DNA from: a virus
Direction: 5' to 3' (one strand)
IMG/VR virus record: IMGVR_UViG_3300042860_000809
Span: 1 to 25,534 of that record
DNA: 25,534 nt
The position numbers and the translations under genes are program-made. This document shows positions 14,863 to 20,750 of the stretch, piece by piece. How positions within the stretch are numbered: the first letter of the stretch is position 1; every line of letters starts with the position of its first letter. Below the pieces are notes generated by a model. That model had not been told where the DNA came from, made no database searches, and saw nothing but the letters and a program-made list of their open reading frames with translations.

Positions 14863-15711
14863 TCAATTGCCCATGAACACGGCCATGCGGTCCATGATCT
14901 CTTTTGCTTTGGATGCAGTATCCCGGCGCAGATCGGGGTCATTACGCAGTGCATCGGGGTGGTAACTAACCAGCTTCTGCTCGACTTCACGCCGCATGGT
15001 TTCCAGTTCCGGATCATCTGCGAAGTTAAGCCGGGGCAGCAATGCACACAACTCACGTGCATTCTCCAGCATTGTGTCACGGAACACAGCACTGGGATTG
15101 GCCAGACGCTCCTCAATATGTTTCACCTTGTCGAACAGACGCTGCCAAACGTCTTTCATTGCGGAAGCACTTGCTTCCTGCACCCTACGCTCAACATCTT
15201 GCTGGATACGGGACAGCTCATCGCTGGCAATGCTCACACGGAAATCATTGTTCGGTACTGGGAACACAGCGAGGTCCATCTTGAACTTGGTCGAGATGTT
15301 ATCGGGATGCGGGTAATCGCCAGCATCGAACAGGGAACCCAGTGAACGCTTGGCATCGTCAATGTAGCTGGCATAGTTCATCGTAAACACATTGGTCAGC
15401 CACTGCCATTCACCCTTCTTCTTGCGGAAGTTGGTCATGAACTCCAAGTAGTTGGCAGTGGGCAGCAACTGTGTGCCTTCGATGCCCCACGGCAGCGTGT
15501 TCTCGTAGAACTCAGTACGTATGCTATTGGCCTTCCTGTGTACCAGATCGAGCTGGTCGTTCATCGGCAGCAGTGACTTGTTGTAGCGTCCCACCACGGC
15601 ATTGACGTTGTGGGTATCAGCCACTTCCTTGGTGGCACGTTTGTCATACTTGCGCGCAGTCCACTGCGATATGTTGAGCTGCACAAGCAGCGCACGGTCA
15701 TTGAGGTTCAT
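14863..15711 (-). CDS. DUF3150-like protein of the MoxR-VWA module
   Basis: A 282-aa soluble protein with AACAGGAGAAGTGGA before ATG 15711. The opening (LLVQLNISQWTARKYDKRAT...NKSLLP) and the long helical C-terminal part (SRIQQDVERRVQEASASAMK, then KVKHIEERLANPSAVFRDTM, ELCALLPRLNF) resemble the DUF3150 family, which sits between MoxR ATPase and VWA genes in many phages. That is the order seen here. Likely a partner or substrate adaptor of the AAA+ machine. No enzymatic motif seen. Confidence 0.7.
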   Translation of the reverse strand: MNLNDRALLVQLNISQWTARKYDKRATKEVADTHNVNAVVGRYNKSLLPMNDQLDLVHRKANSIRTEFYENTLPWGIEGTQLLPTANYLEFMTNFRKKKGEWQWLTNVFTMNYASYIDDAKRSLGSLFDAGDYPHPDNISTKFKMDLAVFPVPNNDFRVSIASDELSRIQQDVERRVQEASASAMKDVWQRLFDKVKHIEERLANPSAVFRDTMLENARELCALLPRLNFADDPELETMRREVEQKLVSYHPDALRNDPDLRRDTASKAKEIMDRMAVFMGN

Positions 15712-15733
15712 TCCACTTCTCCTGTTGCTATTG

Positions 15734-15937
15734 TTAAACCCAACCCATCACACGGGCATAGGCCAGTGCTTTCTTGTAAACATCCTTATGGTAGATTTGC
15801 ACCCAATGCTGATAGGCGTAGTAACCCTCCGCATCGTTGTCATCCACCGTATCCGCCCATTCCTTGTAGATACGTTCTGCAAACGTATCGCCATGTGTCT
15901 GGCGAATTGCTTTCCCTATGCTCCAAAACGGGCTCAT
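15734..15937 (-). CDS. Hypothetical protein, 67 aa, translated from a ribozyme-embedded ribosome site
   Basis: Starts MSPFWSIGKAIRQTHGDTFA at ATG 15937 and is rich in aromatic residues (YYAYQHWVQIYHKDVYKKAL). An in-frame upstream extension to 16003 would run through the ribozyme and is rejected. The only ribosome site, GAGGU 4 bases before the ATG, consists of core and stem II bases of the hammerhead ribozyme at 15941-15996. Function unknown; it lies between the MoxR and DUF3150 genes. Confidence 0.65.
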   Translation of the reverse strand: MSPFWSIGKAIRQTHGDTFAERIYKEWADTVDDNDAEGYYAYQHWVQIYHKDVYKKALAYARVMGWV

Positions 15938-15940
15938 CGT

Positions 15941-15996
15941 GACCTCATCAGTGCCAGCCTTACTGGCAGACGGGGGATTGCTCCCCCGTTTCGGTC
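15941..15996 (-). ncRNA. Type II hammerhead ribozyme (copy 2)
   Basis: On the leftward RNA, in order: stem II 3' strand GACC (15996-15993); GAA (15992-15990); stem III of 7 bp (ACGGGGG/CCCCCGU, 15989-15970) closed by a 6-base loop; C17 at 15969 of a GUC triplet; stem I of 6 bp (UGCCAG/CUGGCA, 15968-15952) with a 5-base loop; the invariant CUGAUGA (15951-15945); and stem II 5' strand GGUC (15944-15941). Every core base matches the hammerhead consensus, permuted as type II (stem II open). Predicted self-cleavage lies between 15969 and 15968, 31 bases before the ATG of the next gene. Confidence 0.93.
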
Positions 15997-15999
15997 TCA

Positions 16000-16034
16000 C
16001 CACGCGATAGCGGGTACTGCCACGCGATAGCGGG
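16000..16034. repeat. Two 15-bp direct repeats beside the ribozyme
   Basis: CCACGCGATAGCGGG occurs at 16000-16014 and 16020-16034, 20 bases apart. On the leftward strand they fall inside a 13-codon ORF (ATG 16038, stop 15999-15997) whose stop abuts the ribozyme. No ribosome site is seen for that ORF, so the repeats may be a protein or RNA binding element instead. Confidence 0.6.
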
Positions 16035-16042
16035 GCATGTTA

Positions 16043-17089
16043 TTAAAACAGCACATCCTGATGGGCTACTGCCCACTTCGCAAACGCTGCCGTATTGGCC
16101 AGAGTGCTGTCACGCCGTGCTGCCATGCTTATTGCCAGCACACTGAACTCAGGGGGCATACGTTCCACGTACTGGCAAACCCGTTCGAAGTTGGCGTCAG
16201 TGGCACGGTGAGCCAGCGATCCTGCCAGTGCATACAGTGTGCCCGGTTCCTTGGGCACTTCCGCCGTCATGGGGTTAAGCAGGATAGCGTCAGGGTTAGG
16301 CAGTTTCCGCCAGATGCGCAGGTATCCAGTGAACTCTGCAGCAGGGCCTTCACCCACGGCACCTGTGAAGCACTCATATTCGGCCTCACTGGGCACCAGT
16401 CCGATGATATCTGACACACCCTCGACCCATGCACGGGGTGACGGGTTAACGTCCCTGTTGGCATCAAAAGCGTGCAGCATGTCCGGCTTGAACCGCATGA
16501 ACGAAACAACTTCAGGGCACACCTCGTGATCCAGTGCCCATGTGGTCCAGTCGTCAAGGTGTGTCTCGAACTCGATAACAGTCTCACGATTGCGCAGATG
16601 GCTGAGCACCTTGTTGGCACCAGCACGGTCCTTCTGCCTGTTACCAGTGGAGATAACCTGCCAACCGTCCTTCATCCTGACACCATGGAGGTTCCTTGCC
16701 TGACAGATGTTTGCCAGTACCTTCTGCAGGTCAGCACCGCACTGATTGCGGTCATCGAAGCACAGTATGCCGTTCTCGGGGATATCAGTCCGATCCGCTG
16801 CAGGGAACCAATCCGGCACCTTGTAGCCGAACGATGAACCACCCAAGCTGAGATCAGGGATACCGAAATCCTCCACCAGCATCGTAGGTAGATGCTTCTC
16901 GACATAGCCGAACCTGTCGTTGAACACCTCCACAATGCCCACGTGGTGACGTGTCGTGCCACCTGCCAGCTCACTGGCCACTTCGCGGATCAGGGTGGTC
17001 TTACCACCACCGGGTGCACCCTCCACGGCAATGGTGCGCTTTACCGGGAACAGGGACTTGATGGTATTCTTAAGCAGTGTGGGTCGCAT
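16043..17089 (-). CDS. MoxR-type AAA+ ATPase
   Basis: A 348-aa single-domain AAA+ protein. Walker A is GAPGGGKT at 24-31. A Walker B-like ILCFDDRNQCGADLQKVL and sensor 1-like VISTGNRQKDRAGANKVL follow, then an arginine-finger/lid region (LRNRETVIEFETHLDDWTTW) and NPSPRAWVEGVSDI, as in phage and bacterial MoxR proteins. These ATPases act as chaperones with VWA partners; both the VWA and DUF3150 genes lie downstream. ATG 17089 has AAGGA 11 bases upstream, a loose spacing. The 5' leader begins with a hammerhead ribozyme and the 3' side meets a second one. Confidence 0.87.
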   Translation of the reverse strand: MRPTLLKNTIKSLFPVKRTIAVEGAPGGGKTTLIREVASELAGGTTRHHVGIVEVFNDRFGYVEKHLPTMLVEDFGIPDLSLGGSSFGYKVPDWFPAADRTDIPENGILCFDDRNQCGADLQKVLANICQARNLHGVRMKDGWQVISTGNRQKDRAGANKVLSHLRNRETVIEFETHLDDWTTWALDHEVCPEVVSFMRFKPDMLHAFDANRDVNPSPRAWVEGVSDIIGLVPSEAEYECFTGAVGEGPAAEFTGYLRIWRKLPNPDAILLNPMTAEVPKEPGTLYALAGSLAHRATDANFERVCQYVERMPPEFSVLAISMAARRDSTLANTAAFAKWAVAHQDVLF

Positions 17090-17119
17090 TGAAACATATA
17101 TCCTTGTGTTGGTTGTTGT

Positions 17120-17173
17120 GGTCTCATCAGTGCTGGCGATACCAGCAGACGGGGTTAGAACCCCGTTTCGACC
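17120..17173 (-). ncRNA. Type II hammerhead ribozyme (copy 1)
   Basis: Leftward RNA reads: stem II 3' strand GGUC (17173-17170); GAA (17169-17167); stem III of 6 bp (ACGGGG/CCCCGU, 17166-17149) with a UUCUAA loop; C17 at 17148; stem I of 6 bp (UGCUGG/CCAGCA, 17147-17131) with loop UAUCG; CUGAUGA (17130-17124); stem II 5' strand GACC (17123-17120). All invariant hammerhead bases are present. Predicted cleavage is between 17148 and 17147, 58 bases upstream of the MoxR start. Its first base is the last base of the preceding gene's stop codon. Confidence 0.93.
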
Positions 17174-17577
17174 TATGCTGCCTCTCCCCTAAGTCCGGCC
17201 AACAGCTCGGCACGCTGTTCCATATCGTTATCTGTGATCCGCCACTCTGCTAGTGCTGTGTATCCAGCGGCTACCAGTTTCTTCATTGCAGTGCAGGACA
17301 GGTGAATAGGTGTGACGTGGAAGGGATGTGCCTTGCCATAGTGCTTGCTTGTCGTGGTGCCGTACTTGTCCTCATTGGCGAACCAGCGGGAGGTTGTCGG
17401 TTCGTAGACGAACAGAGGCCAGTGCTGGCCATAGCTGAACACGGCGTAAACGCCGGAGGTGCACCAGTAGCCGAACAGTTGCTTGTTGGTGGTGTGGAAG
17501 GGAACCCTACGTTCCACGTATTGGCGGCACTCGCCAACGGTGGTCTCATGTGCCGTAACGCCATTTATCGTACCCAT
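17173..17577 (-). CDS. Hypothetical protein, 134 aa
   Basis: Starts MGTINGVTAHETTVGECRQY at ATG 17577 (TAATG overlap with the upstream gene). Rich in aromatic residues and His, with beta-type segments (GVYAVFSYGQHWPLFVYEPT, then HPFHVTPIHLSC). The C-terminal helix EQRAELLAGLRGEAA ends exactly at the start of a hammerhead ribozyme. The type is common in phage early regions; no function is known to me. Confidence 0.65.
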   Translation of the reverse strand: MGTINGVTAHETTVGECRQYVERRVPFHTTNKQLFGYWCTSGVYAVFSYGQHWPLFVYEPTTSRWFANEDKYGTTTSKHYGKAHPFHVTPIHLSCTAMKKLVAAGYTALAEWRITDNDMEQRAELLAGLRGEAA

Positions 17578-17801
17578 TACAGTGTCTCCCTAAGCCAGTG
17601 GTTTGCGGTATCGTGGGCATCATCCCAGTCAGGGGTGTAATAGTCTGCCTTGTGCAGGTACTTGCCATCTTCGAAGTGCTGCACGATGTACTCACCCCAC
17701 TCACGGTTGTGCCTAATGAAGGCTTCCCGCTTAGTGGTGGGATTAGACGCCCTGTGGACGATATCCGCCGTAATGGCGTGGGTGTTATCCATCTTACCCA
17801 T
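17577..17801 (-). CDS. Hypothetical protein, 74 aa
   Basis: Begins MGKMDNTHAITADIVHRA at ATG 17801, chosen because AAGGAGG lies 6 bases upstream; a start at 17828 would overlap the previous gene. His/Trp/Asp-rich (FIRHNREWGEYIVQHF, YYTPDWDDAHDTANHWLRET), probably a small soluble protein. No family recognised. Confidence 0.65.
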   Translation of the reverse strand: MGKMDNTHAITADIVHRASNPTTKREAFIRHNREWGEYIVQHFEDGKYLHKADYYTPDWDDAHDTANHWLRETL

Positions 17802-17802
17802 A

Positions 17803-18045
17803 TCAGACCTCCTTAGCGAAGTTGACAAACAGGACCGTGTTCATCCCACGGGGGGTAAACTTGAGCGTATCGCCCATATCTTCCCACGTCCCACGGATGC
17901 CCTTCAGTCCCACCAAGTCCTTGGCAAAGCGCCTAATGAACGACTGCTTCCAGTCCTTGCACACCATGAAGCTATCACGCTTCACCCAGCAGTAATTGGC
18001 CTCACCTGCAAACGTATCGGTGTACTCTATCTCATACTTATACAT
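17803..18045 (-). CDS. Hypothetical protein, 80 aa
   Basis: ATG 18045 is preceded by GAAGGATGTAAAG. MYKYEIEYTDTFAGEANYCW and WKQSFIRRFAKDLVGLKGI suggest a small alpha/beta protein. Its stop overlaps the SD (AAGGAGG) of the next gene. No family recognised; part of the first leftward operon after the control region. Confidence 0.65.
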   Translation of the reverse strand: MYKYEIEYTDTFAGEANYCWVKRDSFMVCKDWKQSFIRRFAKDLVGLKGIRGTWEDMGDTLKFTPRGMNTVLFVNFAKEV

Positions 18046-18047
18046 CT

Positions 18048-18242
18048 TTACATCCTTCCCTTGTTGTTGATGCCGATCAGATCGGCACGGTTGGTGACAA
18101 CTGTATAATTGCTCTTATGCATGGGGACCACTGTAAACTTTACACTGGCAGCTTCGCGTGATCCACAAGTTATACATGTGTCTGCTATTGTAGCCCGTTT
18201 GAGGGGCAGTATTGGTAGCTTGCAGACTTTACATTGCGACAT
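18048..18242 (-). CDS. Small zinc-ribbon protein, 64 aa
   Basis: MSQCKVCKLPILPLKRATIA followed by DTCITCGSREAASVKF: two CxxC knuckles about 18 residues apart, a typical small zinc ribbon, then a beta-rich basic tail. ATG 18242 is picked over 18248 because AAGGA lies 5 bases upstream of it. First gene of the long leftward block, so probably expressed early. It might bind nucleic acid or a host protein. The palindrome TGTAAACTTTACA lies inside it at 18132-18144. Confidence 0.65.
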   Translation of the reverse strand: MSQCKVCKLPILPLKRATIADTCITCGSREAASVKFTVVPMHKSNYTVVTNRADLIGINNKGRM

Positions 18243-18253
18243 ATACATCCTTG

Positions 18254-18271
18254 GCCCGGTCCTCGCCGGGC
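18254..18271 (-). promoter_or_regulatory. 5'-leader hairpin of the long leftward operon
   Basis: GCCCGG/CCGGGC 6-bp stem with a 6-base loop, ending 7 bases before the zinc-ribbon gene's SD. It would lie at the very 5' end of the mRNA started from the promoter candidate at 18276-18305, a place where hairpins commonly protect phage mRNA. Confidence 0.5.
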
Positions 18272-18275
18272 TTCC

Positions 18276-18305
18276 AGCGTACCACGAGGCGAGCCGCCGC
18301 GTCAA
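18276..18305 (-). promoter_or_regulatory. Candidate sigma70-like promoter for the long leftward operon
   Basis: On the minus strand, TTGACG (18305-18300) and TACGCT (18281-18276) are 18 bases apart, just upstream of the first gene of the block. The -35 is good and the -10 is weak. Other TATAAT-like sites in the adjacent AT-rich region could equally serve. Confidence 0.4.
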
Positions 18306-18312
18306 AACGTAG

Positions 18313-19047
18313 CCAGCAATTGATACGATGGGGATATATTCTGTAAAGTGTACAAAGTGTAATGCGGAATTGAGGATTGGGAAATGCTAAGTGCTTGGTA
18401 TGCCACAACTATCTATGGGGCCTTGTGTATAAATGGGGCTATAGATAGTTGAATGGATAGCTAAAAGCCAATAAAACCGGGCCTTAAATAGAAGTATCTA
18501 AACTATCTGCGATTTCTGAGATGATGTGGCCCCAAAATAAATGAGAGTAGATATTTTACTCATGTAAAGTTATACATGTATAAGTGTACATTATACGGGG
18601 GTATTGGGAGATTGTATAATGTATAGTTCCCTATTTGTTCCAAGCACGCAAATCAGGCGCGTAGCTATTCAAAAAACGTATATAGTTTAGATAGTTTGGA
18701 TAGATGATAATAATAATAAAGCAGTCCCCGTGGTATTTCAAGCACTTACAGGGTTTACATTATACAAAGTGTAAGCCAATAGGAATTTATCTATGTATAA
18801 TCCAGCGTAGATAGTTGGGATTTGCCATATAGCTGCCACAATTGACCCCTTTTTGCTGTATAATATGGCAGAATTGTGATTATACACTGTATAAAAGCCA
18901 CAATTGCCCTAGTTTGCGGCCAAATTGAGGCAGCTAGAGGCCATTATACGCAGGATTATACACACAGCGGAGCTATAGGCCCCCGACGTATAGTCGAGCC
19001 GAAGGCGAGAGCAAAAAACAAACAAACTTTACAGTGTAAAAGACAAT
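18313..19047. other. AT-rich gene-free control region, candidate replication origin
   Basis: About 735 bases without a credible gene, clearly richer in A+T than its flanks. GTATAAT occurs eight times on one strand or the other between 18590 and 18961. AACTATCT/AGATAGTT occurs five times (18407, 18443, 18501, 18689, 18809). There are palindromes TTATACATGTATAA at 18570-18583 and TTTACAGTGTAAA near 19028. GCCACAATTG is repeated at 18835 and 18897, TACAAAGTGTAA at about 18351 and 18763, and small hairpins lie near 18983-19003. Dense iterons, an AT-rich stretch and its place between operons fit an origin and/or a cluster of promoters and operators. No initiator gene was recognised. Confidence 0.5.
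18407..18450. repeat. 10-bp inverted repeat AACTATCTAT/ATAGATAGTT
   Basis: Arms at 18407-18416 and 18441-18450 with a 24-base spacer, built from two of the five AACTATCT motifs in the control region. Could be a protein-binding site or a cruciform/hairpin. Confidence 0.6.
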
Positions 19048-19076
19048 AAAAAAGGTGGGGGCTCACGCCCTCCACC
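19048..19076 (-). terminator. Intrinsic terminator of the short leftward operon
   Basis: On the minus strand, a stem of 9 bp with one bulged A (GGTGG-A-GGGC, GTGA loop, GCCCCCACC) is followed by six T. It overlaps the last codons and stop of the 22-aa peptide gene. It isolates the three-gene operon on the right from the control region on the left. Confidence 0.8.
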
Positions 19077-19131
19077 CGTAAATGATGACCAAACCGATTG
19101 CGATGTATAATAGATAGAATGCGAGTGTCAT
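19063..19131 (-). CDS. 22-aa membrane peptide
   Basis: MTLAFYLLYIAIGLVIIYGW plus RA: essentially a single transmembrane helix. AAGGTACTGAC precedes ATG 19131. It is the last gene of a small operon, with its stop inside the terminator stem. Tiny, but gene-like because of its ribosome site, spacing and following terminator. Confidence 0.5.
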   Translation of the reverse strand: MTLAFYLLYIAIGLVIIYGWRA

Positions 19132-19153
19132 GTCAGTACCTTTCTGAGTGGTT

Positions 19154-19173
19154 GGGGCGGCTTGCGCCGCCCC
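19154..19173 (-). other. Intercistronic hairpin with GNRA-type loop
   Basis: A perfect 8-bp stem GGGGCGGC/GCCGCCCC closed by GCAA on the leftward RNA, between two small genes. No T-tract follows on the minus strand, so probably a stability or processing element. Confidence 0.6.
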
Positions 19174-19178
19174 TTGGT

Positions 19179-19343
19179 TCACTTGTTGACTTGATAAAGG
19201 ACGTGGCCTTCGTCGGAGACGATGATCACAGGGCAGGAACGAGCGTCCAAAGCCTTGCGTGAGGCAAGCATGATGGCCTGCGTCCACGTGGTGACGGTCT
19301 TGTTCCTAACATAGCCGTGCTTGTCGTAATAAGAGACGATCAT
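19179..19343 (-). CDS. Hypothetical protein, 54 aa
   Basis: MIVSYYDKHGYVRNKTVTTW, then TQAIMLASRKALDARSCPVI, ending QVNK. A small alpha/beta protein with strand, helix and strand (VIIVSDEGHVLYQV). AAAAGGAAAACCACA precedes ATG 19343. It lies between two perfect intercistronic hairpins. No family recognised. Confidence 0.55.
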   Translation of the reverse strand: MIVSYYDKHGYVRNKTVTTWTQAIMLASRKALDARSCPVIIVSDEGHVLYQVNK

Positions 19344-19367
19344 TGTGGTTTTCCTTTTAGGGGTTGA

Positions 19368-19389
19368 GTGGCGGGATTATTCCCGCCAC
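19368..19389 (-). other. Intercistronic hairpin, 9-bp stem
   Basis: GTGGCGGGA/TCCCGCCAC with a 4-base loop, between the 90-aa and 54-aa genes. Same placement as the hairpins at 19154, 13749 and 2463. Confidence 0.65.
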
Positions 19390-19398
19390 CCGTTATTG

Positions 19399-19671
19399 TT
19401 ACTTACCCAGCTTGAAGGTGTTCTTGGCCGAGGCCTTGGGCTTTTCCATCGGCACGATTGCCACGGAAATCTTACCAAAGCGATACGAGAAGGCGAGATC
19501 GCTACCTTCAGGTACCAAGGAAGCAGCCTGCTTCCGAATGGCGGCCTCGAAATCCGACCTAATCTTGGCCGTCTGCTCCTGCGCCTTCTTAAGCGTGGCA
19601 TAGAGCTTCTGGTTGTCCGAGGTCAGATCGGCCACGGAGATTTCCAGCCAAGAGAGCTTGTCGTTGGTCAT
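19399..19671 (-). CDS. Hypothetical coiled-coil protein, 90 aa
   Basis: MTNDKLSWLEISVADLTSDN opens a helix with heptad character running to about residue 45 (KLYATLKKAQEQTAKIRSDF), followed by a beta-type segment and a basic tail (KASAKNTFKLGK). The TTG at 19686 is a possible alternative start; neither has a clear SD. First gene of the short leftward operon. Confidence 0.6.
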   Translation of the reverse strand: MTNDKLSWLEISVADLTSDNQKLYATLKKAQEQTAKIRSDFEAAIRKQAASLVPEGSDLAFSYRFGKISVAIVPMEKPKASAKNTFKLGK

Positions 19672-20029
19672 TTTTAACACTTTCAATCAGCAGGGACCTT
19701 TGAAGGCCCGGTCCCTTTCGGGGCCGTCTCGGCGTCACCGCTTCGACATCTCCAATATGGCTGGATTGTACCGAATTTGCAAAACGCCCCAATCTGCGGG
19801 CTTTTGGGCGCGCCTATCCCGTACCCCTTTTGTTCCAGTTCACGCTTGCTTGCGCCGCATGGGGGTACCCCACCGGGGGGCACATGGATTGGAAAATTCT
19901 AGGCCCCCTCCATTTGTAGGCAAACTCTCTAACTACGACCCATTTTTTCAATTTCAACTTTTGCGTGTGTAAATTTTAGGCGCGACCCATTTTTCCTGTT
20001 ACAACTCTAGATTGTACCCAGTCCGCCCG
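19672..20029. other. Divergent intergenic region
   Basis: About 390 bases separate the leftward and rightward blocks, with no credible gene. Contents: GGGACC/GGTCCC inverted repeat and a GGCCC-type hairpin at 19691-19725, palindrome GGGGTACCCC at 19862-19871, CGACCCATTTTT directly repeated at 19936 and 19983 (47-base period), and promoter-like sequences for both directions. Confidence 0.5.
19754..19782 (-). promoter_or_regulatory. Candidate leftward promoter
   Basis: On the minus strand TTGCAA (19782-19777) and CATATT (19759-19754) are 17 bases apart. An overlapping choice is TTGGGG (19792-19787) with TACAAT (19770-19765), spacer 16. Either would drive the three-gene leftward operon. Confidence 0.4.
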
Positions 20030-20058
20030 TTGACACCCACCCGGCTTTCCAGCATATT
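20030..20058 (+). promoter_or_regulatory. Rightward promoter of the terminase/late operon
   Basis: A perfect -35 TTGACA (20030-20035), 17-base spacer and -10 CATATT (20053-20058). The expected start point (about 20065-20066) coincides with the ATG of the first gene at 20066, so the mRNA may be leaderless. Confidence 0.55.
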
Positions 20059-20065
20059 TCCCTGC

Positions 20066-20551
20066 ATGGACTTGAGCCCATTCAATTACACCAAGTGGTC
20101 AGACAGGCTGGCATTTGACATGGCCCTCCTGCTGGAAGGCAGTGGAGAAACGATCAAGGAGATCGTCCAGCGCCACAGGCTGGGCCCGACAGACCTCGTG
20201 GATTTCTCGAAAGACCCGGTGTTCCTCAAGAAGGTGGAGCACTATCGGGGCGAGGTTCGTGAGAAGGGGCTCACATTTAGAATGAAGGCTCGGGCGCAGG
20301 CAGAGGAACTTCTTGTCACGAGTTGGACGCTCATACATAGCCCGGATGTCTCTGCAGCCGTTAAGGCCGATCTTATCAAGAGCACGGTCAAGTGGGGCGG
20401 ACTGGAACCCAAGAATGATGCCGAGGCGACCGCTGGCGGCGGCGTGAAGATCACGATCAACCTAGGCCAGCCCGTGGAGTATGAGGTGGACACGACGCAG
20501 GTTATCGAGCATGACGAGTACGACGAGCCTGCTGTCGATGATCTTGCCTGA
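20066..20551 (+). CDS. Putative terminase small subunit
   Basis: A 161-aa protein starting MDLSPFNYTKWSDRLAFDMA. The N-terminal helical part (LLLEGSGETIKEIVQRHRLG) looks like the DNA-recognition helix-turn-helix of small terminases. The middle (KARAQAEELLVTSWTLIHSP, VSAAVKADLIKSTVKWGG) is the helical oligomerisation part, and the tail is acidic (HDEYDEPAVDDLA). It lies just before the large terminase with two small genes between. No SD precedes the ATG, and a promoter lies immediately upstream (see findings). Assignment rests on layout and pattern. Confidence 0.7.
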   Translation: MDLSPFNYTKWSDRLAFDMALLLEGSGETIKEIVQRHRLGPTDLVDFSKDPVFLKKVEHYRGEVREKGLTFRMKARAQAEELLVTSWTLIHSPDVSAAVKADLIKSTVKWGGLEPKNDAEATAGGGVKITINLGQPVEYEVDTTQVIEHDEYDEPAVDDLA

Positions 20552-20750
20552 CACCCTGATGGATGTATTTGGTGAAGACGCCGAGACTGGTTGCTTATCT
20601 GCTCGGGTTTATTCAGCGGTGGCGGCACGTGAAATCGAGCGAAGTCTTGCCGAGGCCAGTATCAGTTACCAGACCCGGATTATTCGTTCCCGCAAGCGTG
20701 GCATTTATTACCAGATCGCCATCTTGGGAGGAGATTTCGATGGAACCTGA
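20538..20750 (+). CDS. Hypothetical protein, 70 aa
   Basis: MILPDTLMDVFGEDAETGCL then SARVYSAVAAREIERSLAEA. Overlaps the end of the terminase small gene by 14 bases; ATG 20559 is an alternative start. A helical first half precedes a basic beta-like second half (RIIRSRKRGIYYQIAIL). No family recognised. Confidence 0.5.
   Translation: MILPDTLMDVFGEDAETGCLSARVYSAVAAREIERSLAEASISYQTRIIRSRKRGIYYQIAILGGDFDGT

Noticed and set aside
15938-16003. Upstream N-terminal extension of the 67-aa protein
   Set aside because: It would translate through the whole ribozyme; its start has no SD and the sequence is unlike a natural N-terminus.
18159-18167. TGATCCACA, one mismatch from a DnaA box
   Set aside because: Single site inside the zinc-ribbon coding sequence, with no cluster of similar boxes; chance is likely.
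18313-19047. CRISPR array or tRNA genes in the AT-rich island
   Set aside because: Repeats are 7-10 bases, in mixed orientation and irregularly spaced, and no cloverleaf could be formed.
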